Source: Eutreptiella sp. 'Long Island Sound 2002'
Lineage: Eukaryota > Euglenozoa > Euglenophyceae > Eutreptiales > Eutreptiaceae
Length of the DNA stretch: 64,000 nt
Direction of reading: 5' to 3'
NCBI GenBank assembly: GCA_964036045.1
Contig: OZ038382.1
Coordinates: 102,302,357 to 102,366,356 of the forward strand
Positions 10,891 to 21,893 of this stretch are shown in pieces (position 1 is the stretch's first letter; every line of letters begins with the position of its first letter). The notes beneath the pieces were generated by a model that made no database searches, was not told where the DNA came from, and worked only from the letters and a program-made list of their open reading frames with translations. Made by a program: the position numbers and the translations under genes.

Positions 10891-12305
10891 TGAAGCCTGT
10901 TCGGACCCTTGTGGCCATCTTGGGGTCACTTGGGGTGTGTATCTATGTGCCGGCAAGCCGCCATTGGGTGATATCATACTCTCCCATCCACCTGACCTAA
11001 CCGGATGTGATAGTGTGATAGGTTTGGCCATTCCAGCTATGAGCGGCCATATTCAATACCGAGGCGCCGCCGGCTGAGACTTATATATCGAAATGTCAGG
11101 AATCAACAGGGTTTTTTTATCATAATGTTTCCGTAATTTTTCGGCTATCCGTTCTGATTGTCAATGTATCGGCGACTGTCAGTTGGCTCGCGATTTTGCG
11201 GTAACCGATTGGTTAACGGTTATTTCCAGATATTTTGGCGGAAACCCCGATGAAGGGTCAGATTTCATCAGTAACAGGTTCGTTGCTTCCGCAATTTTCA
11301 TGTTATACACTCGCAAAATGAATCCGATTTTTTCAGACGTTCAGGATCGGATTTTCGACTTCACACGAGGCCTCACGAAATTAGGTCTCAAATTCGTGAG
11401 TTGACTTGTGAAGCATGGCATGTGTATATCCGGAGGGGTTTGGGGGCCAATGTTGGGATATTCTTGGGCATGGACCTGTGGTCTATATCACCCTTGTATA
11501 TCACTTTCCGGTTCGACACATGCATGGAGCATTTGAATACTTGCCGTATGCATTTTTGAGTATATAATTGATTTTTGAGCATTATGGTGTGATTTGCCTG
11601 ATTTTGCCATGTTGTGAGGTCAACTTCATGGGGCACCTCTCCAAGCCCAATCGACTCCAAGTCCAACCAAGGTTATGTCAGGGTAGGGCATTGTCCTGAG
11701 TGCCACTCTAGGCCATGACACGCCACCTCCCCTATTGGGCTAGGACTTAGAGGCTTGGGAGGGAACACATTTTTGGGGTTTGTGTAGTGACTTTTGACAC
11801 ATGGCATTTAGCCATCTTATTTGACTTGGTTCAGGGCATCATGTTGGCAAGTCAAGGGAAGGTCCTGAGTCCAGGGAATGAAGGGTCTATGGCTGTGATT
11901 GTGTATGTTTACATCTTTCCCCAATTATGCTTGATATGTGTGCATATGCCAATTTCAGGGCTTCGCTTTTGGTGCAATTCTATGTACATGCCCAACGCCC
12001 GTGTCTCCGTGTGCACCGTGAGATGACCGGCGTGTTGAAGGGAGTTGTTGAGTGTCAACGCGGGACCTCAAACACCCTTGAAAGCCCTCAGTGTGGATTT
12101 GGATTTGAGCTATTGTACTTGGGATATTGGGTTATTGCAAGGGATCAGGATTTGTGTGAAGGAGCCAAATTTTACTATTTTTTGTGGGAAATTGTGCAGG
12201 ATAAGGCAAGATCATGCAGAACCTGGTGAGAAGCAAGACCATGGGAGTGACAGGAAATGGTGGAAGGGGTACAGCAGGGGCCGGTCCTGGTAGGGACCTT
12301 CTTTA
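10891..12305 (+). repeat. 3' LTR of LTR-1
   Basis: From 11,072 it aligns base by base with the 5' LTR, apart from the missing 1,018 bp after 11,361 and scattered single-base differences. It ends at the same CCTTCTTTA that precedes the primer binding site of the 5' LTR. The LTR does not end in the canonical CA. Confidence 0.85.
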
Positions 12306-14040
12306 CCAGCCCACGGACAGCCGGAGGCCGATCCAAGGGGACACGGGCCTGGCAACCCCCACGCCGGACCAAGGAAGCCTCCTAGCCCCCCCCCCGAGAT
12401 GGCCGCGGCACCCGGGAAGGGGCACCACTGGGCCCGTACGCCGCGCGCCCCCCAGTCCGCCGCCCGCCCACTCCCACAATAATTGCGACAGGCCAGCAGT
12501 CTAGCACCGGCGCGCAAGGGCACCCCGCGGACCGCGTCCGGGCGGCGGCACGCGGACGCGAGCCGGTGCAGTACGGGGGCCACGCCCTCCATGGACTGGG
12601 CAACGCCGAGGAGGCCCGCCTTGGTGCCCCCCCGAGGAAGGCAGGGGGGCGGACCGAGGTAGGGCGACCCCCCGCCCCCCGCCCCCCGGGGCCTCCCAAC
12701 CGCGCCCCTGAATGAGGGCGGCACACTGACCGCCCCCCCCCCCCCCCCAGGAGACTGACCCACCGGCGGGCAGCCAGGCCGCGCCCGGCGCCTGGGGATG
12801 CCAAACAGCCCATGCCGAGCACGCGGCATGGGGGGGACGCGCGGCGCCATGCTGTCGGCAGTGGGGGGGGGGGCTGGGCCGGGACCTTCAAGCCAGCCCC
12901 CGGCAGCCGCCGGGGGAGCGGGCCAGCAGACCGGAGGGAGGCGGCGAGGATCCACGGCGCAGCTCCCCCCCCCCCCCTCTCCCCCCTCCCCCCCCCCTCA
13001 GCCCGCCGGAAGCGGAAGGCGGCCCCAGGGGGCGCCGCCCCTTTACCCCCCCCCCGCCAGGCTAGGGGAGGTCTTCCCCCCCCCAAAGATGGCCGCAACA
13101 CCCGGGGGAGAACACCGTTAGACCCATACGCCACGCGCTGCAACACCCCCCCCCGCCCGCTCCCACAGTGACCTCGACAGGCTGGCGGTCCCGCGCCGGC
13201 GCACAAAGACACCCCGCGGGCCGCACCCGGGGTCAGCACGCGGACACCAACCGGAACAGTATGGAGACCACGCCCTCCAAGGGCTGAGCGACGCCGATGC
13301 CACCTGCTTTGGTGCCCGCCCAGGGGAGTCAGAGGGACGGACCGAGGTAGAGCGACCCCTCGCGCCTCGGGGCCCCCCGGCCACGCCCCCGAGGGGGGAC
13401 GGCACACAGCCCCCCTCCCCGCCACCCCCCCCCAACCCAGGCCCCCCCACAAGGGGGCACACGACCCAGAGCCAGGTACTCGGGGAAAGGGAACGGGCCG
13501 CCCCCCCCCCCAGCAGGCCAGACAGCGCACGGGACCGAGGCAGGAAACACGGAGGGGCACAGACCGCATGGAACGGCCCTACTGTCGCCCTGCACCGGAA
13601 CCACGCGAGCGCACACACACACAAAGGGCACGCAAAGAAGACCAGAAGGGCAACCGAACCGAGCCCGCGGAACGCACAGACCGCATGGAATGGCGTACCG
13701 GCGGACGAGGGTAAGGTAGGCCGGATGGGACGACCCTCCACCTGCAGCGCGGGGAACGCGGGGGTGTGGGGGGGGGGGGGGGCACCAGAGAGACGCAAGA
13801 ACCAGCACTGGCCCCAACCCACCAAACCCGGCGGTGAGCGCCGCGCACACACAACCAGGGCACTGCACCCGCCAAGGCAGTAGTGGCACACCGAGCCACG
13901 CACCAGCCCCACGGCTAGGAAGCCTCCGTGCCAGCCCAAGGGGGTCCCACTGGCGACAAGCCAGTAGCAGGGGCCCGGTGGCGCCGGCACCCCGGGCGAC
14001 CATGCATTGGCGGGGCGACATGGTGGGTAAGCGCCTGCAG
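12306..14040. repeat. GC-rich degenerate tandem repeat, unit about 690 bp
   Basis: GATGGCCGCGGCACCCGGGA near 12,400 recurs as GATGGCCGCAACACCCGGGG near 13,090, and downstream landmarks (ACGCCCTCCA, GACGGACCGAGGTAG / GGCGGACCGAGGTAGG, AGGCGGCACAC-like runs) recur in the same order, so there are about two and a half diverged units. It has long C runs and one long G run (near 13,770). Long open frames on the minus strand come from the composition: they are Pro/Gly/Arg-rich and match nothing I know. Confidence 0.6.
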
Positions 14041-14400
14041 CTACGGTTGCTAAGGGGCACACCTTTTGACAAAAGCCTTGATGGTTTCAACCCTTGCTTG
14101 ACCACTAGACGCCGTTTGATTGATTTTGTGAAATCACCAAATCTTTTCAAAATCTCGACCTCAATAGTAGTCAACACAGGCTCGCTCGTGACAATGAACC
14201 CACAATTGTTGGTGTCCCTTGAACTTGTACGCGTTTCGGGCTTATAGGCCCCTCATCAGCTACAAAGTGAGCAAGAGAAAACATGAGTATGGTACATTCA
14301 AACACAAAGACCGTGCTGAAATCTGTCTCGAATCTGGAAGAGAGCCACGCCTATTGGTCCGGGGTGGTGACGGCGGCGGGGGTGTGGTAATGGTGTCCGT
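14041..14400. other. Single-copy stretch, nothing recognised
   Basis: Base composition changes from GC-rich to balanced at 14,040. Short open frames exist on both strands but none shows a motif or is long enough to support a gene. Confidence 0.5.
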
Positions 14401-14421
14401 TCGGTGCCACCAGTAGGATGG

Positions 14422-14748
14422 TCAGTGGTGCCCAGCCCTCGCCCGACGGGATGGGTTCTTCCTGCTTCGTGTCACCATCGTTGGAAGTTGTCCGCTCTTT
14501 CGGGCGGGGCCGGGCTGTTGTTGTTGGAAGGCCTCGTACAACTTGTCAATGTCGTTGGGCGCCGGCATCGTCCACCCTGGTTTCGTGGCGCATGTGCGGA
14601 GGTATTCCTGGAAAGCATGTCGTGTCAGCCACTGTGGGCTGGCAAGGAATGGTGCGTGGTGGCCTCTGCAATGCGCCATGGTGTTGATTTGCGTGGGGGT
14701 GAGGTACACAACGGTGATGGAGGCCCCGACGAGGCGTAGGGTGTCCAC
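14422..14748 (-). pseudogene. Unrecognised 108-codon fragment, possibly from a retroelement
   Basis: The minus strand reads DTLRLVGASITVVYLTPTQI, then WLTRHAFQEYLRTC and NDIDKLYEAF, a believable globular composition unlike the low-complexity shadows around it. No start or stop context suggests a complete gene, and it lies among repeats, so it is probably a fragment of a mobile element. I cannot name the family. Confidence 0.35.
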
Positions 14749-14869
14749 TTTGCCTGCCCAGTGCCGGTAGGGGTGATATGCGTGGCTACAAGTGGCGCTG
14801 GGTGATCGCAGTGGTCGTTCCTCAAAATGGTTTGTGTGTTGTGGCAGGCACCTATGATTTTACGGACCA

Positions 14870-15800
14870 AAACGTCACTTTACTCAAAAAGTACCCAAAG
14901 GGCAATTTTTTGGACTTTAACGGCATGTTTTTTTGGGGTCAGCGCCCCCAAAATAGGGGGGGTCCTCATGAAAACATTTCCAAAACCCTCATTTACCCAT
15001 TTTTTTCACAAAAATGGCCCCCGAGGGGGGGGGGGGGTTTACCAGATTTCACCAGACGTGGCACTAACTACCTGCATACACCTTTACTCAAAAAGTACCC
15101 AAAGAGCAAATCTTTGGACTCTAACGGCATTCTTTTTAATTTCAGCGCCCCCAAAAATGGGGGGGGTCCGCATGAAAACATTTTCAAAACCCTCATTTAC
15201 CCATTTTTTCCAAAAATGGCCCCGGGGGGGGGGATTTACCAGATTTCACCAGACGTGGCACTAACTACCTGCATACACCTTTACTCAAAAAGTACCCAAA
15301 GAGCAAATCTTTGGACTCCAACGGCATGTTTTTTGGATTAGACGCCCCCAAAACAGGGGGGGTCCTCATGAAAACATTTTCAAAACCCTCATTTACCCAT
15401 TTTTCTAAAAAAGGCCCCCCGGGGGGGGGGTTTACCAGATTTCACCAGATGTGGCACTAACTACCTGCATACACCTTTACTCAAAAAGTACCCAAAGAGC
15501 AAATCTTTGGGCTCTAACGGCATGTTTTTTGGATTCAGCGCCCCCAAAATAGGGGGCTTCCTCATGAAAACATTTTCAAAACCCTCATTTACCCATTTTT
15601 TCCAAAAAATGGCCCCCAGGGGGGGGGGGGTTACCAGATTTCACCAGATGTGGCACTAACTACCTGCATACACCTTTACTCAAAAAGTACCCAAAGAGCA
15701 AATCTTTGGACTCTAACGGCATGTTTTCTGGATTCAGCGTGCCCAAAATAGGGGGGGTCCTCATGAAAACATTTTCAAAACCCTCATTTACCCATTTTTT
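14870..15800 (+). repeat. Tandem array A, unit about 195-207 bp, five copies
   Basis: TTTACTCAAAAAGTACCC recurs at about 14,879, 15,086, 15,281, 15,477 and 15,676. Each unit also carries an ACGGCATGTTTTTT block, a CGCCCCCAAAA block, a long G run, and ACCAGATTTCACCAGA. The same unit occurs three times at 21,300-21,890 and three times at 24,930-25,525. No gene; short frames are the same shadow repeated. Confidence 0.9.
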
Positions 15801-16500
15801 TCACCCTACAACTGACCACTCATGCCCCAAAAATGCTGTTTTAGGCAAAAAAAAATTGGCATTTTTGGGCAAAAAAATGTGGGTTGTTGGTGATGGTGGC
15901 TCCCAAACCCTTGATCATTTGCCTAAAAACCCTGGAAAACACGCTTTTTTGAGTCCAGCACCCTGAAAATAGGGTATGGGGCCCTATATCTGACCACTCA
16001 GGCCCCAAAAACACTGTTTTAGGCCAAAAAATGGCATTTTTTGGCCACTTTTGGCCAAAAAATGTGGTTTTCTGGTTATGGCGGCCCTGAAACCCTCGAA
16101 CATCTGCTCCAAAACCTTCCGAAACACTTTTTTTTGGGTCCAGCACCCTCAAAATAGTGTATGGGGCCCTACAACAGACCACTCAGGCCCCAAAAACACT
16201 GTTTTAGGCCAAAAAATGCGGGTTTTTTGGTGATGGCGGCTCAAAAACAATCGATAACATGCTCCAAAACCTTGCAAAACACGTTTTTTTGAGTCCGGCA
16301 CCCTCAACATAGGATATGGGGCCCTACTACTGACCACTCAGGCCCCAAAAACACTGTTTCAGGGCAAAAAAAAAAGGCATTTTTTGGCCATTTTGGGGCA
16401 AAACATGCGGTTTTTTGGTTATGGCGGCTCCGAAACACTCGATAACTTGCTCCAAAACGTTGCAAAACACGTTTTGTTGAGTGCAGCACCCTCAAAACAG
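15801..16500 (+). repeat. Tandem array B, unit about 170-180 bp
   Basis: GACCACTCAGGCCCCAAAAA recurs (15,991; 16,176; 16,332, with a weaker copy near 15,815), followed by CACTGTTTTAGGCCAAAAAA, a GGCGGC-TC block and GTATGGGGCCCTA. About four diverged copies, directly after array A and changing smoothly into array C. Confidence 0.82.
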
Positions 16501-17445
16501 GGGGGGGTAGTCTACAATTGCTTGTCTGAGGCCAAAAAAACTCCATTTTTGACCAAAAAGCGGCCATTTTTGGCCATTTTTTCATGGAAAAATGGCAAAT
16601 TTTGGTACATACGGATGCTGTAAATGGAGTTTTCGTGATCTGTGTGCCTCTACAACCTGCTTCTTCGGGGGGGGGGTTCTTCAACTGCTTGTCTGAGGCC
16701 AAAAAACTCAATTTTTGACCAAAAACCGGCCATTTTTGGCCGTTTTTTCATGAAAAATGGCAAATTTTGGTGCATACGCGTGCTTCAAATGGATTTTTCG
16801 TGATCTGTCTGCCTCTACAACCTGCTTTTTCGCATCCAGCACCCTCACAATCGGGGCGGGGTCTTCAACTGCTTATCTGAAGCCAAAAAACTCAGTTTTT
16901 GACCAAAAAACGGCCATTTTTGGCCATTTTTTCATGAAAAATGGCAAATTTTGGTGCATACGGATGCTGTAAATTGTGTTTTCGTGATCTATATGCCTCT
17001 ACCACCTGCTTTTTCGCATCCAGCACCCTCAAAATAGGGGGAGGGGTCTTCAACTGCTTGTCTGAAGCGAAAAAACTGAAATTTTGACCAAAAAATGGCC
17101 ATGTTTGGCCTTTTTTGCATGAAACATGGCAAATTTTGGTGCATACGGATGCTGTATATTGTGTTTTCGTGACCTGTGTCTGCCTACAACATGCTTTTTC
17201 GCATCCAGCACCCTCACAATAGGGGGGGAGGTCTTCAACTGCTTGGCTGAAGCCAAAAAAATCAATTTTTGACCAAAAAAACGGCCATTTTTGGCCGTTT
17301 CTTTAATGAAAAATGGCAACTTTTGGTGCATACGGATGCTGTAAATTGTGTTTTCGTGATCTGTGTCTGCCTGCAACATGCTTTTTCGCATCCAGCACCC
17401 TCAAAATAGGGGGGGCGTCTTCAACTGCTTGGCTGAAGCCAAAAA
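16501..17445 (+). repeat. Tandem array C, unit about 180 bp
   Basis: GACCAAAAA-CGGCCATTTTTGGCC recurs at about 16,550, 16,715, 16,900, 17,085 and 17,270, followed each time by CATGAAAAATGGCAAATTTT, GCATACGGATGCTGTAA and TCGCATCCAGCACCCTC. The palindromic core GGCCATTTTTGGCC could fold into a hairpin. No gene. Confidence 0.85.
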
Positions 17446-17985
17446 ACTCAAGGGCACCTGTACCAGACGAATGAATTGAGTAATCTGGATATCCATTTTC
17501 ACTTCAACATCATCACCATGGAACGGAAGGAATTGCAGGTTTTGGAATGAATTCTGCATCTGGCGGACCTTCTGGCGGATCTGAAGCTGTAAATGGGCGT
17601 GGGGTTCTGTACCCAGCAAATGATGCCCTCTTGCGACTGGGGATTGGCGCGCAACCTGCTGCCAACATTCTGCAGATAGATGCAACGGCTACGCCATCAC
17701 ATCTGCCGAACGTCACAAACAACAAAATGGCCACCAGCCCTGACCAAGCAGCTTTGCTCCTTGGTGTTCAAAACAGACTTTCACTGAATGGACTGTTCGG
17801 CTACCACAAAGGCAAACCCCAGCTCGCAACATCAAATTCGCATCACAGAAGAGTGGTAAATTGCGTTGGTCGAGGAGGACATATACTGATTTTTCCCCCT
17901 ATCGAGCAAGCCTCAGCTCCGCACATCTGAACTCCGCGTTCAATTTCCTCCTAATTGATCTCTGTTCTGGCGATTAGCGTTTCGG
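17446..17985. other. Unique stretch with competing open frames, no firm gene
   Basis: The plus strand has a 127-codon frame (17,547-17,930) beginning MNSASGGPSGGSEAVNG; the minus strand has a frame ending with FHGDDVEVKMDIQITQF just before array C. Both have believable composition, neither has a motif I recognise, and they overlap, so at most one is real. The minus frame could be the last exon of the minus-strand gene to the right, cut off by array C. Confidence 0.3.
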
Positions 17986-18103
17986 ACCTCTAAAAGTGCT
18001 TCTCTGTACTCTCAGCGAGGATAGTCGACTGCCTGGCAAACAAATTATCGTACAGCTGAGCTTCGACTCCCGTCCCCACAGCCTTCTGGTGACCAAGGAA
18101 CGT

Positions 18104-18986
18104 TTAGTCCTCCGGGAGGTGCTCCTCCAACCGCTGAACGTGTTGGACATACCCTTCGATTCCTTGTTCACGGGATGCCCGCGCTACCGAGTAACCACGT
18201 TCAGCCTCCGTGTGGAACTGTGGATTGTTGCAGCTGTCCAACAACACCACGCGCCTTGTGGATAGCGTCCCCGCAAACCTGATCTCCTTCAGCCGCCAAG
18301 AAACGGTGCGGCTCACCTTCTGCCTGCTGCTCGGTCAAATCCCCCATAGACTGCAGTGTGTCCGGGCGACTCTCTTCCAGGCCCATGGCGTTCAGTTGCC
18401 AACCTCCACAATACGGACCAACCAGCCCTTCACCACCGTGAATGACACTGCCAGCGGCCAAACCACTGGCACGACCCATATACTTGTAGCACGTGTCACC
18501 AGATTCCACAAGACGATTCAAGAAACGTCCACGATGGCGAAACAAATCAACACCAGTGCGCAGCTCTGGGCGCGAACCAAGAAGACTTCGCACCAAATTT
18601 GCATCGAACTTGATTCCCTGGTTCTCTGCAAAGCATAACAACACCAATTCAAGGAAAACGATGTCAAATCGCTTGTCACATGATGTTTGATGCAATGCTG
18701 CTAAACAGCTTGCTTTGTTAGCTTCCGTGAGCACTATGTGAAGTGTCACGGAGAAAAAGACAAAGCATTGTCGTCTCAACAGCACCGCTGTCATCTCAAC
18801 AACACCCATCAGCCCCCATGACGCCAAACTTGAACATCTACTGCAAAAACCTTCCCAAAAAATCAGAGAATCCACGGGCACTTTGTGAAAGGCTGTGGGG
18901 AAGGAGAAGCATTGTACGTGCAGCACATGCGACATGATGGCCATGCCTCCGGCAAGGCACTTCGAAAGAGGACTGGAGTCAGCCAA
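18104..18986 (-). pseudogene. Unrecognised, possibly spliced minus-strand gene fragment
   Basis: The minus strand holds a 261-codon frame (18,986-18,201) and, in a second frame, a 70-codon stretch (18,316-18,104) with EAERGYSVARASREQGIEGY. An acceptor-like TATGCTTTGCAG occurs at about 18,633 in front of NQGIKFDANLVRSLLG, suggesting an exon that continues through GDTCYKYMGRASGLAAGS, with a frame change or intron near 18,290. I do not recognise the protein. It may be a host gene remnant caught between tandem arrays; transcript data would be needed to define exons. Confidence 0.3.
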
Positions 18987-18991
18987 TCAGC

Positions 18992-19635
18992 GTGCGATGT
19001 GCACAGTGCGTGCGTCCGCGCAGTGTGCACAGTGCGTGCGTGCAGTTTGCACGATGCGGGCGTGCAGCGTGCACGATGCGTGCGTGCAGTGTGCACAGTA
19101 GGTGCGTGCGTGCAGCGTGCACAATGCGTGCGTGCAGCGTGCACGATGCGTGCGTGCGTGCAGCGTGCACAGTAGGTGCGGGCGTGCAGCGTGTGTGCGT
19201 GCAGCGTGCACAATGCGTGCGTGCAGCGTGCACAGTGCGTGTGTGCAGCGTGCACAATGCGTGCGTGCAGCGTGCACAATGCGTGCGTGCAGCGTGCACA
19301 ATGTGTGCGTGCAGCGTGCACAATGCGTGCGTGCAGCGTGCACAGTGCGTGTGTGCAGCGTGCACAATGCGTGCGTGCAGCCTGCGTGCGTGCAGCGTGC
19401 ACAGTAGGTGCGTGCGTGCAGCGTGCACAATGCGTGCGTGCAGCGTGCACAATGCGTGCGTGCAGTGTGCACAGTGCGTGTGTGCAGCGTGCACAATGCG
19501 TGCGTGCAGCGTGCACAATGCGTGCGTGCAGCGTGCACAATGCGTGCGTGCAGCGTGCACGATGCGTGTGTGCAGCGTGCACAATGCGTGCGTGCAGCGT
19601 GCACGATGCGTTCGTGCAGCGTGCACAATGAAGGA
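18992..19635. repeat. 22-bp minisatellite, block 1, about 28 units
   Basis: Unit GTGCGTGCAGCGTGCACAAT plus two bases, repeated with single-base changes and a few units lengthened by an extra GTGC. The core GTGCAGCGTGCAC is nearly self-complementary. All six frames stay open for long distances because the unit holds no stop in any phase, so the resulting 200-265-codon frames (RACSVHNACVQRAQCV and similar) are not genes. Confidence 0.95.
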
Positions 19636-20148
19636 GGAGGCACAACTACTGTTTGAAGTCAGGTCACTTTCTCAAAAAAAAAAACCTCACGCAGTCAGGC
19701 AGCCAGCCCAACACTTGGCGGTTGGAACCCTCACCAACGGCGGTTGGACGCTAATTGACAGCGGCCAGACGCAACCGGACAGCCGTTAGAATCAACTTTT
19801 TTTTGTGTCCACTACAAAACATCCTGTTTGAAAGCCACCCAACCCTTGCACAAGACTGTGCGAAATCCACCTGCTTTCCTCTCAAAGAAAATGGACCCCA
19901 ATAGGTGGGGTCATGTGCACAAGACAACACCGCCATTCACTCCTTCCACACCCCCTCATCCTGAGCCAAGCCCCTCTGCACTCCCCTCCCCAGTCACCCA
20001 CACTGAAGGGCCTGGAACCAATGCAGACCTCTGTGGCTGCTGACCGTAATACAGCGGGCGCGGATGAGGAGGCGGTGGTGTAAAGAGAAGCAGTCAATGG
20101 CCCCACTTGTCTCGCTCATGGGCCACGAGCTCAATGCATGTCCATTGC
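19636..20148. other. Unique spacer between minisatellite blocks
   Basis: About 510 bp with no supported gene. It contains an A11 run near 19,675 and C/T-rich stretches (19,930-19,995). Confidence 0.5.
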
Positions 20149-20452
20149 ACTGCGCAGTGTGCAAGATGCGGGCGTGCAGCGTGCACAATGCGTGCGTGCA
20201 GTGTGCACAGTGGGTGCGTGCGTGCAGCGTGCACCATGCGTGCGTGAAGCGTGCACAATGCGTGCGTGCAGCGTGCACAGTGCGTGCGTGCAGCGTGCAC
20301 AATGCGTGCGTGCAGCGTGCACAATGCGTGAGTGTGCACCGTGCGTGCGTGCAGTAGGCACAGTGCGTGCGTGCATGCAGCGTGCACAATGCGTGCGTGC
20401 AGCGTGCACGATGCGTGCGTGCAGTGTGCACAATGCGTGCGTGCAGTGAGCA
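20149..20452. repeat. 22-bp minisatellite, block 2
   Basis: Same unit as at 18,992-19,635, about 13 copies, slightly more diverged. Flanks are unrelated to those of block 1. Confidence 0.92.
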
Positions 20453-20677
20453 GCATACTCCGTGTACTCGAGGACAGTTCTGGCTTCCTGAACCCATCCC
20501 TAAAACCCTTTCCCATCTCTCTCCATTTCGAAGTCGTGTAGGGCCACTTGGCTGGCGTCGTTCATGGCATCATTTTGGAATGCTTGGATACACACCTGCC
20601 CTGTGCCCCGAAGCCACCCCAACATGCACAAAGAATTCACAGGGCACGCACAACGCATGCATGCCCCACCTCTGCCG
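20453..20677. other. Unique spacer
   Basis: About 225 bp. The minus strand reads QAFQNDAMNDASQVALHDFE (near 20,520-20,580), protein-like but unrecognised and without splice or start evidence. Confidence 0.4.
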
Positions 20678-20800
20678 CGTGCGTGCAGCGTGCACAATGT
20701 GTGCGTGCAGTGTGCACAGTGCGTGCGTGCGTGCGTGCAGTGTGCACAATGCGTGCGTGCAGTGTGCACAGTTGGTGCGTGCGTGCAACATGGGATGTGC
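20678..20800. repeat. 22-bp minisatellite, block 3
   Basis: About five units of the same minisatellite. Its right edge lies just downstream (minus strand) of the point where the histone H2A-like sequence loses similarity. Confidence 0.88.
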
Positions 20801-20825
20801 ACGGGGCACACGGTGCATACCATTA

Positions 20826-20990
20826 AGAGCCGAGGCGTGATGCGTTGCTACTTCTTGTTTTCTCTTGATGCGTTGCGCGCAAGCTCCAACATCTCATTGC
20901 TCAGGAACTCCAACACAGCAGCCACATGCACAAGTGCTCCCTTGCCAACACTGGAAGAGTACCGCCAATTTGCGGGATAGACGACATTAC
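20826..20990 (-). pseudogene. Histone H2A-like fragment
   Basis: The minus strand from about 20,962 reads [20 protein letters not shown], then [18 protein letters not shown], which matches the H2A histone fold (GRYxxxVGxGAPVYxAAVLEYL ... ELAGNAARDNKK). It continues as a TAG codon (20,848-20,850) then QRITPRLL, the H2A RITPRHL block, before similarity ends towards the minisatellite. Upstream, RLSRKL in another frame at about 20,967-20,984 matches the first helix, so a small frameshift is present. H2A pairs with H2B in nucleosomes. With a stop, a frameshift, a lost C-terminus and no N-terminal tail it is a pseudogene or the remains of a spliced variant gene. Confidence 0.8.
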
Positions 20991-21289
20991 TTTGAGAAGA
21001 GAAGTGGAGCATCATGCATCATGCATCATGGATTGCAACCGCAGCAGAATCATCAACCACCACAACGGCAAGCCAAACCACCACCAAAAGGCATGTAGGG
21101 TCACAATTTGTTGCTTGGCAAGCCTAACCGAGCTCTAGGGAAAAATTTCATCAATGCCAAATCACACGAAAGCACAACGACATCAATGAAATCAACCATT
21201 GTGGGTTCAAAAGTGCAAATACGGCTGTTTGAGAGATTGTTGGCACCCTCCGGATAATTATCTTGAGTAACACCTATGATTTTACGGGC

Positions 21290-21893
21290 CAAAACGTCAC
21301 TTTACTCAAAAAGTACCCAAAGAGCAAATCTTTGGACTCTAACGGCATGTTTTTTGGATTCGACGCCCCCAAAATAGGGGGGGTCCTTATGAAAACATTT
21401 TCAAAACCCTCATTTACCCATTTTTTCCCAAAAATGGCCCCCAGGGGGGGGGGGTTACCAGATTTCACCAGACGTGGCACTAACTACCTGCATACACCTT
21501 TACTCAAAAAGTACCCAAAGAGCAAATCTTTGGACTCTAACGGCATGTTTTTTGGATTCAGCGCCCCCAAGATAAGGGGGGGTCCTCACGAAAACATTTT
21601 CAAAACCCTCATTTACCCATTTTTTCCAAAGAATGGCCCCCGGGGGGGGGGGGGGTTTACCAGATTTCACCAGACGTGGCACTAACTACCTGCATACACC
21701 TTTACTCAAAAAGTACCCAAAGAGCAAATCTTTGGACTCTAACGGCATGTTTTTTGGATTCAGGGCCCCCATAACCGGTGGGGTCCTCATGAAAACATTT
21801 TCAAAACCCTCATTTACCCATTTTTTCCAAAAAAATGGCCCCCGGGGGGGGGAGTTTACCAGATTTCACCAGACGTGGCACTAACTACCTGCA
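21290..21893 (+). repeat. Tandem array A, three copies (in duplication copy 1)
   Basis: Three units of the same ~199-bp repeat as at 14,870-15,800 (TTTACTCAAAAAGTACCC at about 21,301, 21,500, 21,700). Preceded, as in the first array, by CCTATGATTTTACGG. Confidence 0.92.

Larger units (their letters stand above)
1..12305 (+). mobile_element. LTR-1: Ty3/gypsy chromovirus, decayed, 5' end outside window
   Basis: Two long direct repeats (from 1 and from 11,072) bracket a coding region whose order is gag, zinc knuckle, protease, RT, RNase H, integrase, chromodomain, which defines a chromovirus of the Ty3/gypsy group. A tRNA-Met-like primer site follows the 5' LTR and a purine tract precedes the 3' LTR. 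The two LTRs are nearly identical where they align, so insertion is not ancient, yet the frame carries at least four in-frame stops and a frameshifting 100-bp insertion, so it is not autonomous now. The 5' flank is outside the window, so the target duplication cannot be checked. Confidence 0.93.

Noticed and set aside
12212-14177. Minus-strand frames of 247-395 codons in GC-rich DNA
   Set aside because: Pro/Gly/Arg-rich products of base composition, overlapping in several phases, with no recognisable domain.
18992-19790. Cys/His/Val-rich 200-265-codon frames
   Set aside because: Produced by the 22-bp minisatellite, open in all phases.
18992-20800. CRISPR-like array of short direct repeats
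   Set aside because: Units are contiguous without unique spacers, and the context is eukaryotic.
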